The notes beneath the pieces were generated by a model. It saw only the letters and a list, made by a program, of their open reading frames with translations, was not told the origin of the DNA and did no database searches. Below are positions 44,810-53,687 of a stretch of DNA of 64,000 bases, one piece after another. The DNA comes from Oxobacter pfennigii (GTDB lineage Bacteria; Bacillota; Clostridia; Clostridiales; Oxobacteraceae). Each line of letters starts with the position of its first letter. The first letter of the stretch is position 1. Location: NCBI RefSeq assembly GCF_001317355.1, contig NZ_LKET01000068.1, positions 248,001-312,000 on the forward strand. The letters run 5' to 3'. Position numbers and translations under genes: made by a program.

Positions 44810-46366
44810 ATGAAAAAGAGACTTCTAGGTATAGTCATGTCAGTTACCCTTTTATCTTCATTATTTACAGGCTGCGGCTCTTCTTCCAGCCAGGGACAGA
44901 ATAACCAGCCGACAAATCAGCCTGTGGAACAAAAGCTTACCTACGTTTCCATGACCGATGCTGTCGGCGTATCTCCCATACTTACAAACGACTCGGCATC
45001 CAGCAATGTTTTGAGAGGAGTTTATGAAACATTGTTCATGAAAGACCCCGTAACGGGCGAAATCAAGCCCCTATTGGCAGAATCCTATACAAACCCCGAC
45101 CCGAACACATGGGTTATAACACTTAAAAAGGATATCAAATTCCAGGACGGTACTCCTTTTACCTCGGAAGCCGTCAAATACACTTTTGAAAAAATATTGG
45201 ATCCTGCTACTGCTTCACCCAGAGCCAGTCTGATAAAATCAGTAGATAAAATTGAAGCTCCGGATGATTATACAGTAATACTTCATACAAGTGAGACTTA
45301 CGGTATTATGCTTACAGCCCTTGCCCATGACAATCTGTCCATAGTAAACCCGGCAGCAGATAAAGCCGGTGACATAAACAGAGATGCCACCAATGCCGGA
45401 ACAGGCCCCTTCATATTTAAAGAATGGGTTCCAGGTGACCATATAACCCTTGTTAAAAACCCAAATTACTGGCAGGGCGAGCCAAAACTTGATACAGTTA
45501 TATATAAAGTTGTCCCTGAAATGGCGACTGCAGTTACAATGATAGAAAACGGCGAAGCCGATTTCATGGTCAGCGTACCTCCGGAACATCTTGACAGGTT
45601 GAAGAACAATCCTGATGTTACGGTAACAATGCTCGAAGGAAACCCTACAAGATATGTAGGCTTTAACTTCGAAAAAGCCCCCTTTGACAACTTAAAGGTA
45701 AGACAAGCTGTATCCTATGCATTAAACAGAGATGCTTACATAGGTACATTAAATGGTTTAGGCTACAAATCAAAGGGCATAATCGGCCCAAGGCTTATAG
45801 GTTATGACAAAGAAATAGAAAATCACGGCTACGATTATGATGTAGCAAAAGCAAAGCAGCTCCTCGCTGAAGCCGGATATCCTGACGGATTTAAAGCAGT
45901 ACTTTCCGTAGGAAATACCGATATGTATATGAAGATGGCACCTTATGTACAGGCACAGCTTAAGGAAATAAACATTGATGTTGAACTTAATGTATTGGAT
46001 TGGGCATCTTATCTTGCACACTGCAAAGCCGGCGAGCAGCAAATGTACATAAACGGATGGTCAAATGTAACAGGTGACGGAGAAGAATTACTGTATCCTC
46101 AATTCTACTCAAAAAGCATAGGTGCATCCAATTATTCAAGGTATAACAAGCCTGAAATGGATGAACTTATTATAAAGACAAGAGTCACTGTAGATCAGAC
46201 TGAAAGGGTTAAGTATTTAAGAGAAGCCAATATCAAATTTACAGATGACGTTGCATGGGTACCCATGTTCAATGACAATGTTACTTTAGCCGCAAGAAAA
46301 AATGTTAAAGGTATAGCATTCGAGTCAAATAATGAATTCAGGCTTAATAACGCATACAAAGAATAA
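44810..46366 (+). CDS. dppA: Peptide-type substrate-binding lipoprotein (SBP family 5)
   Basis: 518 residues from the ATG at 44810 (TGGAGGAATG upstream); an earlier in-frame start at 44747 has none. Lipobox LFTGC near residue 21, a short Gln/Asn-rich tether, and the bacterial extracellular solute-binding family 5 fold with ESYTNPDPNTWVITLKKDIKFQDGTPFTSE near 90-120 and QAVSYALNRDAYI near 300. It delivers peptides, nickel or related ligands to DppBC. Specificity unknown. Confidence 0.9.
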   Translation: MKKRLLGIVMSVTLLSSLFTGCGSSSSQGQNNQPTNQPVEQKLTYVSMTDAVGVSPILTNDSASSNVLRGVYETLFMKDPVTGEIKPLLAESYTNPDPNTWVITLKKDIKFQDGTPFTSEAVKYTFEKILDPATASPRASLIKSVDKIEAPDDYTVILHTSETYGIMLTALAHDNLSIVNPAADKAGDINRDATNAGTGPFIFKEWVPGDHITLVKNPNYWQGEPKLDTVIYKVVPEMATAVTMIENGEADFMVSVPPEHLDRLKNNPDVTVTMLEGNPTRYVGFNFEKAPFDNLKVRQAVSYALNRDAYIGTLNGLGYKSKGIIGPRLIGYDKEIENHGYDYDVAKAKQLLAEAGYPDGFKAVLSVGNTDMYMKMAPYVQAQLKEINIDVELNVLDWASYLAHCKAGEQQMYINGWSNVTGDGEELLYPQFYSKSIGASNYSRYNKPEMDELIIKTRVTVDQTERVKYLREANIKFTDDVAWVPMFNDNVTLAARKNVKGIAFESNNEFRLNNAYKE

Positions 46367-46375
46367 GGTGATATT

Positions 46376-47350
46376 ATGGGTGTACTCCTTGAGGTTAATG
46401 ACTTAAAAACATATTTTTATACTATGGAAGGTATCGTACCGGCAGTAGACGGCGTGAGTTTCTCTATAAATAAAGGTGAAACTCTTGGAATTGTCGGAGA
46501 ATCGGGCAGCGGCAAAAGCGTTGCTGCCCGCTCCATTATGCGCCTGATACCAAGCCCTCCCGGTAAAATCATCAATGGTTCAATTATCTTCAACGGCGAA
46601 GATATACTTTCAAAAAAAGATAAAGATATGAGGGAAATCAGGGGAAATAAAATTGCCATGATATTTCAGGATCCCATGACTTCCTTAAATCCTCTTTTTA
46701 CAATCGGTGATCAGATTATCGAAGCAATAATGATACATCAGAAATTATCCAAAAAAGAGGCCATAGAAAATGCCGTTGAAATGCTGAAGTTGGTTGGAAT
46801 ACCTTCTCCCGAAAAGAGGATTAAAGATTATCCTCACCAGATGAGCGGCGGTATGAGACAAAGAGTTATGATTGCCATGGCTCTCTCCTGCCGTCCTGAT
46901 TTGCTTATTGCAGACGAGCCTACGACTGCATTGGACGTTACCATACAGGCGCAGATACTTGAACTTATTTCTGATATAAAAGACAAATTCAATATGTCTG
47001 TCATGATAATCACCCATGATTTAGGAGTAGTAGCCGGCGTGGCAGATAAGATAATAGTTATGTATGCCGGCAAACTGATGGAATATGGAGATGTCAGCAG
47101 TATTTTTTCTTCTCCCCTCCATCCTTACACTAAAGGTCTTATGGAATCCGTACCCAAAATAAAAACCGAAGGCAAGCGCCTTAAATCCATAGCAGGTTCC
47201 CTTCCTAATCTTACAGAGAATTTTAAAGGCTGCCGTTTTGCAGAAAGATGCAGCATGGCAAATAATATGTGCTTTTTATCTGAACCTGACCTGACTGAAG
47301 TTGATGGAAGACAGGTACGGTGCTTTCTATATCCTAACGGGGAGGTATAA
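46376..47350 (+). CDS. dppD: Peptide ABC transporter ATPase (DppD-like)
   Basis: 324 residues. Walker [10 protein letters not shown] near residue 39, Q-loop [10 protein letters not shown], signature MSGGMRQR near 157, Walker [13 protein letters not shown] near 178. The C-terminal oligo_HPY region has cysteines (CRFAERC....C....C) that in homologues bind an Fe-S cluster. Nine bases after dppA with AAGGTGAT upstream. Confidence 0.93.
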   Translation: MGVLLEVNDLKTYFYTMEGIVPAVDGVSFSINKGETLGIVGESGSGKSVAARSIMRLIPSPPGKIINGSIIFNGEDILSKKDKDMREIRGNKIAMIFQDPMTSLNPLFTIGDQIIEAIMIHQKLSKKEAIENAVEMLKLVGIPSPEKRIKDYPHQMSGGMRQRVMIAMALSCRPDLLIADEPTTALDVTIQAQILELISDIKDKFNMSVMIITHDLGVVAGVADKIIVMYAGKLMEYGDVSSIFSSPLHPYTKGLMESVPKIKTEGKRLKSIAGSLPNLTENFKGCRFAERCSMANNMCFLSEPDLTEVDGRQVRCFLYPNGEV

Positions 47351-47352
47351 TT

Positions 47353-48318
47353 ATGGAATATTTGCTTCAGGTTAAGGATTTAAAAAAATACTTTCCTATA
47401 AAAAAAGGACTGTTTTCAAAAACTGTCAATTATGTCAAGGCCGTAGACGGAATTTCTTTTAATATTGTAAATGGTGAAACTCTAGGCTTGGTGGGTGAAT
47501 CAGGCTGCGGAAAATCTACTGCCGGAAGAACAATTTTAAGGCTTTATGAGCCAACTTCCGGTGAAGTAATTATCGATGAAATTAAATTCACCGACCTTGA
47601 TAAAGAATCATTAAGAAAGAAAAGAAAAGACATGCAGATAATATTCCAGGACCCCTATGCCTCTTTAAACCCCAGATTATCTGCGGGAGAAATTATCGGC
47701 AGAGCTATTGATATACACAATATTGCAAGCGGAAAAGAAAGGCAGGAAAAAATACTAAGCCTTTTAGATACTGTGGGCTTATCAAGCAGTCACTACAACA
47801 GATACCCCAATGAATTCAGCGGCGGGCAAAGGCAGAGGATAGGAATTGCCAGAGCCCTGGCGGTAAATCCTAAATTAATAATTTGCGACGAGGCTGTATC
47901 TGCCCTCGATGTATCCATACAAGCGCAGATAATAAATCTGCTGGAAGATATTCAGGAAAAGTATAAAATAACCTATATTTTTATTGCACATAATATGGCA
48001 GTTGTTAAGCACATAAGCAATAATATAGCAGTTATGTATCTTGGAAAAATAGTTGAAATGGCAGATAAAGATGAATTATTCGATAATCCGATGCATCCTT
48101 ACACAAGAGCCCTCCTTTCCGCTATCCCTGTGCCTGACCCTTCAATAAAGCACAAAAGAGTCAGGCTCCAGGGGGATGTACCCAGCCCTATTGATATACC
48201 GGAAGGCTGCAGGTTCTGCAAAAGATGCCCGGAGAAAACAGATGTATGTGAAAAAATTGAACCGGAATTGATTGATTTAGGCGGCGGCCATATGGTAGCC
48301 TGCCATAACAGGAGGTAA
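47353..48318 (+). CDS. dppF: Peptide ABC transporter ATPase (DppF-like)
   Basis: 321 residues. N-terminal [23 protein letters not shown], Walker [10 protein letters not shown], signature [15 protein letters not shown], Walker [14 protein letters not shown]-terminal oligo_HPY with [14 protein letters not shown] cysteines. Two bases after dppD, and the GGGGAGG site is inside the dppD end. The second ATPase of the heterodimer. Confidence 0.93.
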   Translation: MEYLLQVKDLKKYFPIKKGLFSKTVNYVKAVDGISFNIVNGETLGLVGESGCGKSTAGRTILRLYEPTSGEVIIDEIKFTDLDKESLRKKRKDMQIIFQDPYASLNPRLSAGEIIGRAIDIHNIASGKERQEKILSLLDTVGLSSSHYNRYPNEFSGGQRQRIGIARALAVNPKLIICDEAVSALDVSIQAQIINLLEDIQEKYKITYIFIAHNMAVVKHISNNIAVMYLGKIVEMADKDELFDNPMHPYTRALLSAIPVPDPSIKHKRVRLQGDVPSPIDIPEGCRFCKRCPEKTDVCEKIEPELIDLGGGHMVACHNRR

Positions 48319-48325
48319 TTATTTT

Positions 48326-49138
48326 ATGAATACTTCGGATATAATGAATTTGGCCCTTGAAATGTCCGGCTGCAAAAATATCCCGGATGATTCTGAAATA
48401 TATGTTGAAGGCGATAATATAAAAAAAGTGCTCTTCGGCATAGATATGACCAACGCGGATATATATATGGCAAAATCAGCCGGATATGATGCCGTGATAA
48501 ACCATCACCCCCTTTCCTGCTCCACCAGAGCATATAATGTATTCCTGGAAAATATAAAGCTCATGGTGAATGCCGGAGTACCTGAAGAATATGCCAGAAA
48601 GGCTGTGGAAGATAAGTACGAAGCGCTTAAGATAACAGCCAGCACCAAAAATTATGATGAGGTCGTGTCGGCAGCAAAATTAGTTAATATGCCCCTTTTA
48701 AATATACATCAGCCCTTAGATGAGATCGGACGTAAAATAATGCAGGATGCCATTGATGATATCTTAAAAGAAAACCCTGAGGCTGTACTTGATGATATCG
48801 TAAAAGGTCTTAACGGGATTTCTGAGTTTCAGCGTGCACGGACTAAAATTGAAATTCTCATGGGCAACGGCAAAAGTAAAGCCGGCAAGACCTTTTTTGC
48901 TCACGGTGCCTATACAAACGGCGGCTATGACATTGCCAACACATGCTTTGAATGCGGCATAAATACGGTATTATACATTCACATTGCACATCCGGATTAT
49001 AAAAGGTTAAAAAATGAAAACAAAGGAAACCTCATTGTTACAGGCCATATAGCCAGTGACTGCGTCGGAATTAACCCATTTATTAAAAAGCTTGAAGCCC
49101 TGGGAATTGAAGTAACAGGTATCAATGGCATAATATAA
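48326..49138 (+). CDS. Nif3/DUF34-family metal-binding protein
   Basis: 270 residues. The family's first metal motif appears as NHHPLS near residue 57, the second as TGHIASDCVG near 235 (most members have GHYxTE), with GIDMT near 31. Nif3-like proteins are widespread dinuclear-metal proteins, sometimes mis-named GTP cyclohydrolase I type 2; their activity is unsettled. AGGAGG sits 9 bases before the ATG and the gene starts 7 bases after dppF, so it belongs to the permease operon. Possible hydrolase or chaperone for the imported compound. Confidence 0.85.
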   Translation: MNTSDIMNLALEMSGCKNIPDDSEIYVEGDNIKKVLFGIDMTNADIYMAKSAGYDAVINHHPLSCSTRAYNVFLENIKLMVNAGVPEEYARKAVEDKYEALKITASTKNYDEVVSAAKLVNMPLLNIHQPLDEIGRKIMQDAIDDILKENPEAVLDDIVKGLNGISEFQRARTKIEILMGNGKSKAGKTFFAHGAYTNGGYDIANTCFECGINTVLYIHIAHPDYKRLKNENKGNLIVTGHIASDCVGINPFIKKLEALGIEVTGINGII

Positions 49139-49172
49139 ACATAATTTTTTTCTTTGTTAAGCAAACTATATA

Positions 49173-49201
49173 TTGTGTTATTAAAAACTACGTGATATAC
49201 T
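49173..49201 (+). promoter_or_regulatory. Promoter of the second Mn2+ riboswitch
   Basis: TTGTGT and TATACT with a 17-base spacer. The start point near 49207 falls at the first bases of the aptamer. Confidence 0.7.
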
Positions 49202-49203
49202 AT

Positions 49204-49302
49204 AAAAAAAGGGGAGTAGCTGGAGCTTACGGCTTCTAATTGTTCGTCAGTACGGTTAAAAACCCGGACAGTTAGCTCATATGAGATTGCAAGACCTTTG
49301 CC
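49204..49302 (+). promoter_or_regulatory. Manganese (yybP-ykoY) riboswitch upstream of a P-type ATPase
   Basis: AAAGGGGAGTAGC at the start, GTTCGTCAGTACGG and CCGGACAG in the middle and AAGACCTTTGCC at the end give the full class consensus. The final AGACCTTTGCC (49292-49302) is also the 5' arm of the terminator, so metal binding would allow read-through. Confidence 0.92.
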
Positions 49303-49329
49303 TAGAATAATTGGCAGAGGTCTTTTTTA
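49292..49329 (+). terminator. Riboswitch expression-platform terminator
   Basis: AGACCTTTGCC pairs with GGCAGAGGTCT (one G-U pair), 10-base loop, six T. Exclusive with riboswitch P1. Confidence 0.9.
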
Positions 49330-49395
49330 TGTTACTCTGTCAGAAAAACTGATAATTTTTCAATTTAGGCTAATTATAATTAAGAGGTGAAATGT

Positions 49396-52062
49396 ATGTG
49401 GTTTGTAAAAGAAAGAGATGAAATTCTAAAAGAGCTTCAGGTTGACCCGATATCCGGCCTATCCTCTTTTGAGGTGGAAAAAAGGCTTAATGAATACGGT
49501 CAGAACAAGCTGGCTACTAAAAAGAGCAAAACATTGCTGCAATTATTTTTTGCCCAGTTAAACGACGCCATGATTTATATCCTCATGGGAGCAGCACTTA
49601 TTTCGGGCATACTCGGAGAATTGAGCGACTCCATAATAATCGCCCTGGTTATTTTAATTAACGCTATAGTAGGGCTTATACAGGAGAGCAAGGCGGAAAA
49701 AGCGCTGGAAGCCTTAAAAAAACTGTCCACCCCTAAAGCCATAGTAAAAAGGGACGGAGAATTAAAAGAAATTGATTCAGCGGAAGTAGTACCCGGCGAT
49801 ATAGTTATAATAGATGCCGGGCGATACATCCCCTGCGATATAAGATTGATTGAAACAGCCAATCTTCAGATTGAAGAATCCGCCCTTACAGGAGAATCCG
49901 TACCCGTTGAAAAGAGTGCTGAGCTTAAATTGGAAGCACAGGATACTCCATTAGGAGATCAAAAGAATATGGCATTTATGTCCACCCTGGCTACCTACGG
50001 AAGAGGCATCGGTATAGCCGTAGGTACAGGGATGAGCACTGAAATAGGTAAAATTGCAAAAATGCTGGAAGAAGGCGAAACAGAGCAGACACCTTTGCAG
50101 AAAAAGCTGGCTGAGCTTGGTAAAATACTTGGTTTTGCAGCTTTAGGAATTTGTACCGTCATGTTTATAGTTGGAATATTTCAGGGAAGGCCTCTCTTTG
50201 AAATGTTCCTCACAGCCATAAGCCTTGCCGTTGCTGCAATTCCCGAGGGTCTTCCGGCTATAGTCACAATTGTACTTGCCATGGGCGTCCAGAGGATGAT
50301 TAAGGAAAATGCAATAGTAAGAAAGCTTCCGGCTGTTGAAACCTTGGGTTCTGTAAACGTAATATGCTCCGATAAAACAGGCACGCTGACACAGAACAAA
50401 ATGACAGTAATAAAATTCTATGCCGGCAAAACGATGGATGATGTTTCTGAACTTAATACAACGAAAAAGGAACATAGGCTTTTGATAGAAAACCTGGTAC
50501 TTTGCAACGACTCCACTTACTCTGTAGAATCAAAAACCGGAGACCCGACGGAAATTGCACTATTAGAAGCCGGAGTCAAGTTCAATATATTCAAAAACGA
50601 GCTTGAAAAGCAGCACCCCAGGATAAATGAAGTGCCTTTTGATTCGGACAGAAAATTGATGACCACTGTAAACAAATATGGGGACGAATATTTTGTATAC
50701 ACAAAGGGTGCCGCCGATAACCTTCTTAAAATATGCAAAAACATCCACTTAAACGGTGAAATAGTTCCTTTAACCGATGCAATAATAGATGAAATAATGG
50801 ATAATGCAAACACAATGTCTGATGATGCTCTGAGGGTTTTAGGCGCAGCATACAAGACAATTGGATCATCGAATGTCGCCATAGACTCTTTAGAGAGCGA
50901 ATTGACCTTTATAGGACTTATAGGTATGATAGATCCGCCAAGGCTGGAAGTTAAAGATTCCATAGCTTTGTGTAAAAAGTCGGGAATCAAAACCATAATG
51001 ATAACAGGCGATCATAAAAATACCGCCTTTGCCATAGCAAAGGAGCTTGGAATTACCGATGATTTATCCCAGGCGATATCCGGCACCGAACTTGATAAAT
51101 TATCCGATGCGGAACTTGAAGATAAGATAGATAACTTGAGGGTATTTGCCAGGGTTTCTCCTGAACACAAGGTCAAAATAGTAAAAGCCTTTAAATCCAA
51201 AGGAAACATTGTATCCATGACAGGAGACGGCGTTAATGACGCACCTTCCCTAAAAGCCGCTGACATCGGCGTTGCCATGGGTATAACAGGAACAGACGTT
51301 GCAAAAGGCGCATCCGACATGATACTTACTGACGATAATTTCAAGACCATAGTATCTGCCATAGAAGAAGGACGAAATATTTACAACAACATCAAAAAAT
51401 CCATTATATTCCTTTTATCCTGCAACACCGGTGAAATTATCGCATTGTTCTTTGCCATACTGTTTGGATGGGCTTCCCCTTTAAAACCCATACACATTCT
51501 GTGGGTTAACCTGGTAACGGATACGCTGCCGGCATTATCTCTAGGTGTCGACCCTGGAGATCCTAACATAATGGAAGAAAAGCCCCGTAATCCAAAGCAT
51601 AGCCTGTTTTCAGGCGGTGCAGGCATTAGCCTTATATTAAACGGTATACTCATAGGTATTTTAACACTGGCAGCATTCATAATAGGTGCAAGGGTATATT
51701 CAGGAGCAACATCCCTGTTCCCCATATTCCCGGATAATATATCCGAAGAAGCACTGACTCATGCCCAGACCATGGCCTTTGTGGTACTTAGCGTATCCCA
51801 GCTTGTGCATTCCCTTAACATGAGAAGCACAAGAAAGTCCATATTCCAGGTTGGCTGGTTCACAAACAAGTTCCTTCTGATATCTATCGTAATAGGCATA
51901 CTCCTTCAGGATGTAGTTATAACAGTGCCCTTCTTAAGAGAGGTATTCAAGGTGTTTAACCTAACTTCCGGCGACTGGATTACCGTTGGATTATTATCCA
52001 TAGTTCCCCTTGTTGTAAATGAAATAGTTAAAATTTTCCTGAGAATGAAAAAAGAAAATTAA
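49396..52062 (+). CDS. P2-type cation ATPase, probable Mn2+ (or Ca2+) exporter
   Basis: 888 residues from the ATG at 49396 (AAGAGGTGA upstream). N-terminal cation ATPase domain, TGES in the actuator near residue 165, AAIPEGLPAIVT in helix M4 near 280, phosphorylation site DKTGTLT with Asp326, KGAADNLL nucleotide-binding region, TGDGVNDAP hinge, and ten helices. The sequence class is SERCA/PMR1-like, usually labelled calcium ATPase. The Mn2+ riboswitch in front argues that manganese efflux is the physiological job, as in other bacteria with this pairing. Own terminator. Confidence 0.9.
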   Translation: MWFVKERDEILKELQVDPISGLSSFEVEKRLNEYGQNKLATKKSKTLLQLFFAQLNDAMIYILMGAALISGILGELSDSIIIALVILINAIVGLIQESKAEKALEALKKLSTPKAIVKRDGELKEIDSAEVVPGDIVIIDAGRYIPCDIRLIETANLQIEESALTGESVPVEKSAELKLEAQDTPLGDQKNMAFMSTLATYGRGIGIAVGTGMSTEIGKIAKMLEEGETEQTPLQKKLAELGKILGFAALGICTVMFIVGIFQGRPLFEMFLTAISLAVAAIPEGLPAIVTIVLAMGVQRMIKENAIVRKLPAVETLGSVNVICSDKTGTLTQNKMTVIKFYAGKTMDDVSELNTTKKEHRLLIENLVLCNDSTYSVESKTGDPTEIALLEAGVKFNIFKNELEKQHPRINEVPFDSDRKLMTTVNKYGDEYFVYTKGAADNLLKICKNIHLNGEIVPLTDAIIDEIMDNANTMSDDALRVLGAAYKTIGSSNVAIDSLESELTFIGLIGMIDPPRLEVKDSIALCKKSGIKTIMITGDHKNTAFAIAKELGITDDLSQAISGTELDKLSDAELEDKIDNLRVFARVSPEHKVKIVKAFKSKGNIVSMTGDGVNDAPSLKAADIGVAMGITGTDVAKGASDMILTDDNFKTIVSAIEEGRNIYNNIKKSIIFLLSCNTGEIIALFFAILFGWASPLKPIHILWVNLVTDTLPALSLGVDPGDPNIMEEKPRNPKHSLFSGGAGISLILNGILIGILTLAAFIIGARVYSGATSLFPIFPDNISEEALTHAQTMAFVVLSVSQLVHSLNMRSTRKSIFQVGWFTNKFLLISIVIGILLQDVVITVPFLREVFKVFNLTSGDWITVGLLSIVPLVVNEIVKIFLRMKKEN

Positions 52063-52095
52063 ACTAACAATAAAAAAATATCATTCAAAAAATTC

Positions 52096-52155
52096 AGGCT
52101 GCCGCTTTAGTGGTTGAATAACTTATTGGGCGGCAGCCTTTTTTACCATATATTA
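52096..52155 (+). terminator. Rho-independent terminator
   Basis: AGGCTGCCGC pairs with GCGGCAGCCT around a long loop, followed by six T. Ends the P-type ATPase transcript. Confidence 0.85.
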
Positions 52156-52166
52156 GAGCATTGTAA

Positions 52167-52210
52167 TACGAAAACGGTGAACTTGCTTAAGTAAGTTCAT
52201 CGTTTTCGTA
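52167..52210. repeat. 18-bp inverted repeat of unknown role
   Basis: TACGAAAACGGTGAACTT pairs with AAGTTCATCGTTTTCGTA (one G-T) around GCTTAAGT. No T run follows on the plus strand, so it is not an ordinary terminator there. It lies between the ATPase terminator and a small gene pair of unknown function. It could be a protein-binding palindrome or the remnant of a small mobile element. Confidence 0.55.
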
Positions 52211-52294
52211 ATAATGGGTGTCTCATCCAATGCTTAACTTAATTACGTTGACTTGACAGGGAGCAGTTCATTTCACCAATTTCTTTCATGTTAC

Positions 52295-52582
52295 TTATGC
52301 AGTATAATAGATTTTTCCTTCTGTAGCATTGATCTCCGATATAAAAGTTACTCCGGGTGTATATGCAAAATTTCCTGTAGCTGGTATTTCCGTTCCGGCA
52401 GTTATCGTAAACGGGAACACGACATCCTCAGAATTAGTCCCATCCGAAAGATGAGCGCTGTAGTAAATTACAGTTCCGTTTTGAACCGTAGTGCCTTCAT
52501 AATTAAATATGAGTTCTACAACACTATAAGGTGAATTTTCAGATAATGCTGTCACGTTTGCAGCAACATTAACAATAGCCAT
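52295..52582 (-). CDS. Hypothetical protein, 95 residues
   Basis: Very good CAAGGAGG site before the ATG. A soluble, Thr/Ser/Val-rich sequence with alternating hydrophobic residues (VVELIFNYEG, NGTVIYYSAHLSDG, FPFTITAG), which looks like an all-beta domain. No signal peptide. Divergent from a DNRLRE-like gene. A spore-surface or secreted structural role is only a guess. Confidence 0.65.
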   Translation of the reverse strand: MAIVNVAANVTALSENSPYSVVELIFNYEGTTVQNGTVIYYSAHLSDGTNSEDVVFPFTITAGTEIPATGNFAYTPGVTFISEINATEGKIYYTA

Positions 52583-52718
52583 GAATAAGCCTCCTTGCGG
52601 TTATTCTGTATAAAAAGATAACTAGCTTTCTTTTACAGTTACAGTATATGCCAGGATTTTCAAAAGTTGTACAGTCGCACATGTCAAAGCACTGCATATT
52701 ATGTAAGGGGTGAGAACA

Positions 52719-53306
52719 GTGAGTGTAATAGATTTACGTCCTCAATCGGCATTTAATTATTCCACAGACAGCTTCTATCGGGAGAAGCCAAAGCAATCTC
52801 TGTTATTGGGCTATGAAAAAATAATCTATTTGTTTTTCAATTGGCCCCTCTGGTTATGCAAGTGCGTTTTACTAAAAGCCAAATTGATTCTTTTTAAACT
52901 TCCGTATGATACATGCAATATGGGGAAAGTTACAAGTAAGAAAAATACCAAAGCTCACTACACCCTGTATCCATTGCTCGAAGTTTTCAACGTCTGCGGT
53001 TGTATGCATACACCGCCAGCTGTAGATTTGAGTCGATGTGTAACTTTTGAAAACTCATACAGACGCAGTTATACCGAAATCGACGTCACACAAATTGTAC
53101 AGGACTGGAGCAATGATACTTTGGAAAACAACGGATTTCTACTTATGGGCAAAGATAATTCACCTTATATTTTCTATGCATCAAGCCAGCATCGCATATC
53201 CGAGATGCGTCCTATGCTTAGACTGACTTGCAAATACGCTGAACGATTCTGCACATTACAAACGGTTCCTTGTGACGTGAAGATATCTAAACCCGTCCAG
53301 GTATAA
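52719..53306 (+). CDS. Protein with a partial DNRLRE-like domain
   Basis: 195 residues from the GTG at 52719, placed 5 bases after AAGGGGTGA. The N-terminal half (to about 90) has a hydrophobic IIYLFFNWPLWLCKCVLL stretch. The C-terminal half reads YTEIDVTQIVQDWSNDTLENNGFLLMG and IFYASSQH, the pattern of DNRLRE surface-protein repeats (strands with V-x-D-W). Cysteines are frequent (eight). No classical signal peptide. CATATTATGT upstream resembles the -10 of mother-cell sporulation promoters, but this is weak evidence. Confidence 0.6.
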   Translation: MSVIDLRPQSAFNYSTDSFYREKPKQSLLLGYEKIIYLFFNWPLWLCKCVLLKAKLILFKLPYDTCNMGKVTSKKNTKAHYTLYPLLEVFNVCGCMHTPPAVDLSRCVTFENSYRRSYTEIDVTQIVQDWSNDTLENNGFLLMGKDNSPYIFYASSQHRISEMRPMLRLTCKYAERFCTLQTVPCDVKISKPVQV

Positions 53307-53454
53307 ATTAATTCAACCAATATCGTGGTCAGGCCAGAGAGGGAAAATGTTGTTTCTTACTCTTTTTTTGTCACAAAAAGTTAACATTGTTCCGAAATGC
53401 CACTTGTTGCCTAGGTTTAAGGTTCAGACAATAGAGATGATAAACATAACAGAA

Positions 53455-53483
53455 TTGACATTAGGCGACAAAAGTTCTATCAT
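53455..53483 (+). promoter_or_regulatory. Promoter for the c-di-AMP riboswitch transcript
   Basis: TTGACA and TATCAT with a 17-base spacer. The transcript would start near 53490. Confidence 0.65.
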
Positions 53484-53494
53484 AATTTTGTGCA

Positions 53495-53548
53495 GCATAT
53501 TTTGGACAACCTTTAATGCTAAAAGTAGGACAACCTGTCAAAATATGC
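53495..53548. repeat. Inverted repeat with internal direct repeat in the riboswitch leader
   Basis: GCATATTTTG and CAAAATATGC form a perfect 10-bp stem enclosing two copies of GGACAACCT. It lies just after the predicted start point and 14 bases before the c-di-AMP aptamer. Confidence 0.5.
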
Positions 53549-53561
53549 ACCGCACAAAAAA

Positions 53562-53670
53562 AGCTGAATCTCCTTTTCAGGGAGTACGGAGAAACCAAAA
53601 TTGGGGTTAATCCATCTTTGTATGGTAGGGACGCCTCTTTGCCCGCACCCGTCAGCTAACTTCGGAAGCT
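53562..53670 (+). promoter_or_regulatory. Cyclic di-AMP (ydaO/yuaA) riboswitch
   Basis: Class words in order: AGCTGAATCTCC, GGGAGTACGGAGAAACCA, TTGGGGTTAATCC, GGTAGGGACGCCTC, GCCCGCACCCGTCAGCTAAC and TTCGGAAGCT. This follows the Thermoanaerobacter ydaO aptamer almost block by block (recalled). It lies directly before an NlpC/P60 cell-wall hydrolase, the usual target. There is no terminator between it and the ribosome site; CTCCTTTT at 53570 could pair with AGGAGG at 53677, so control may be translational. Confidence 0.92.
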
Positions 53671-53687
53671 AAAAATAGGAGGATAGA

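Noticed and set aside
53347-53610. 87-codon open frame upstream of the NlpC/P60 gene
   Set aside because: It runs through the promoter, leader repeat and c-di-AMP aptamer and has no ribosome site.
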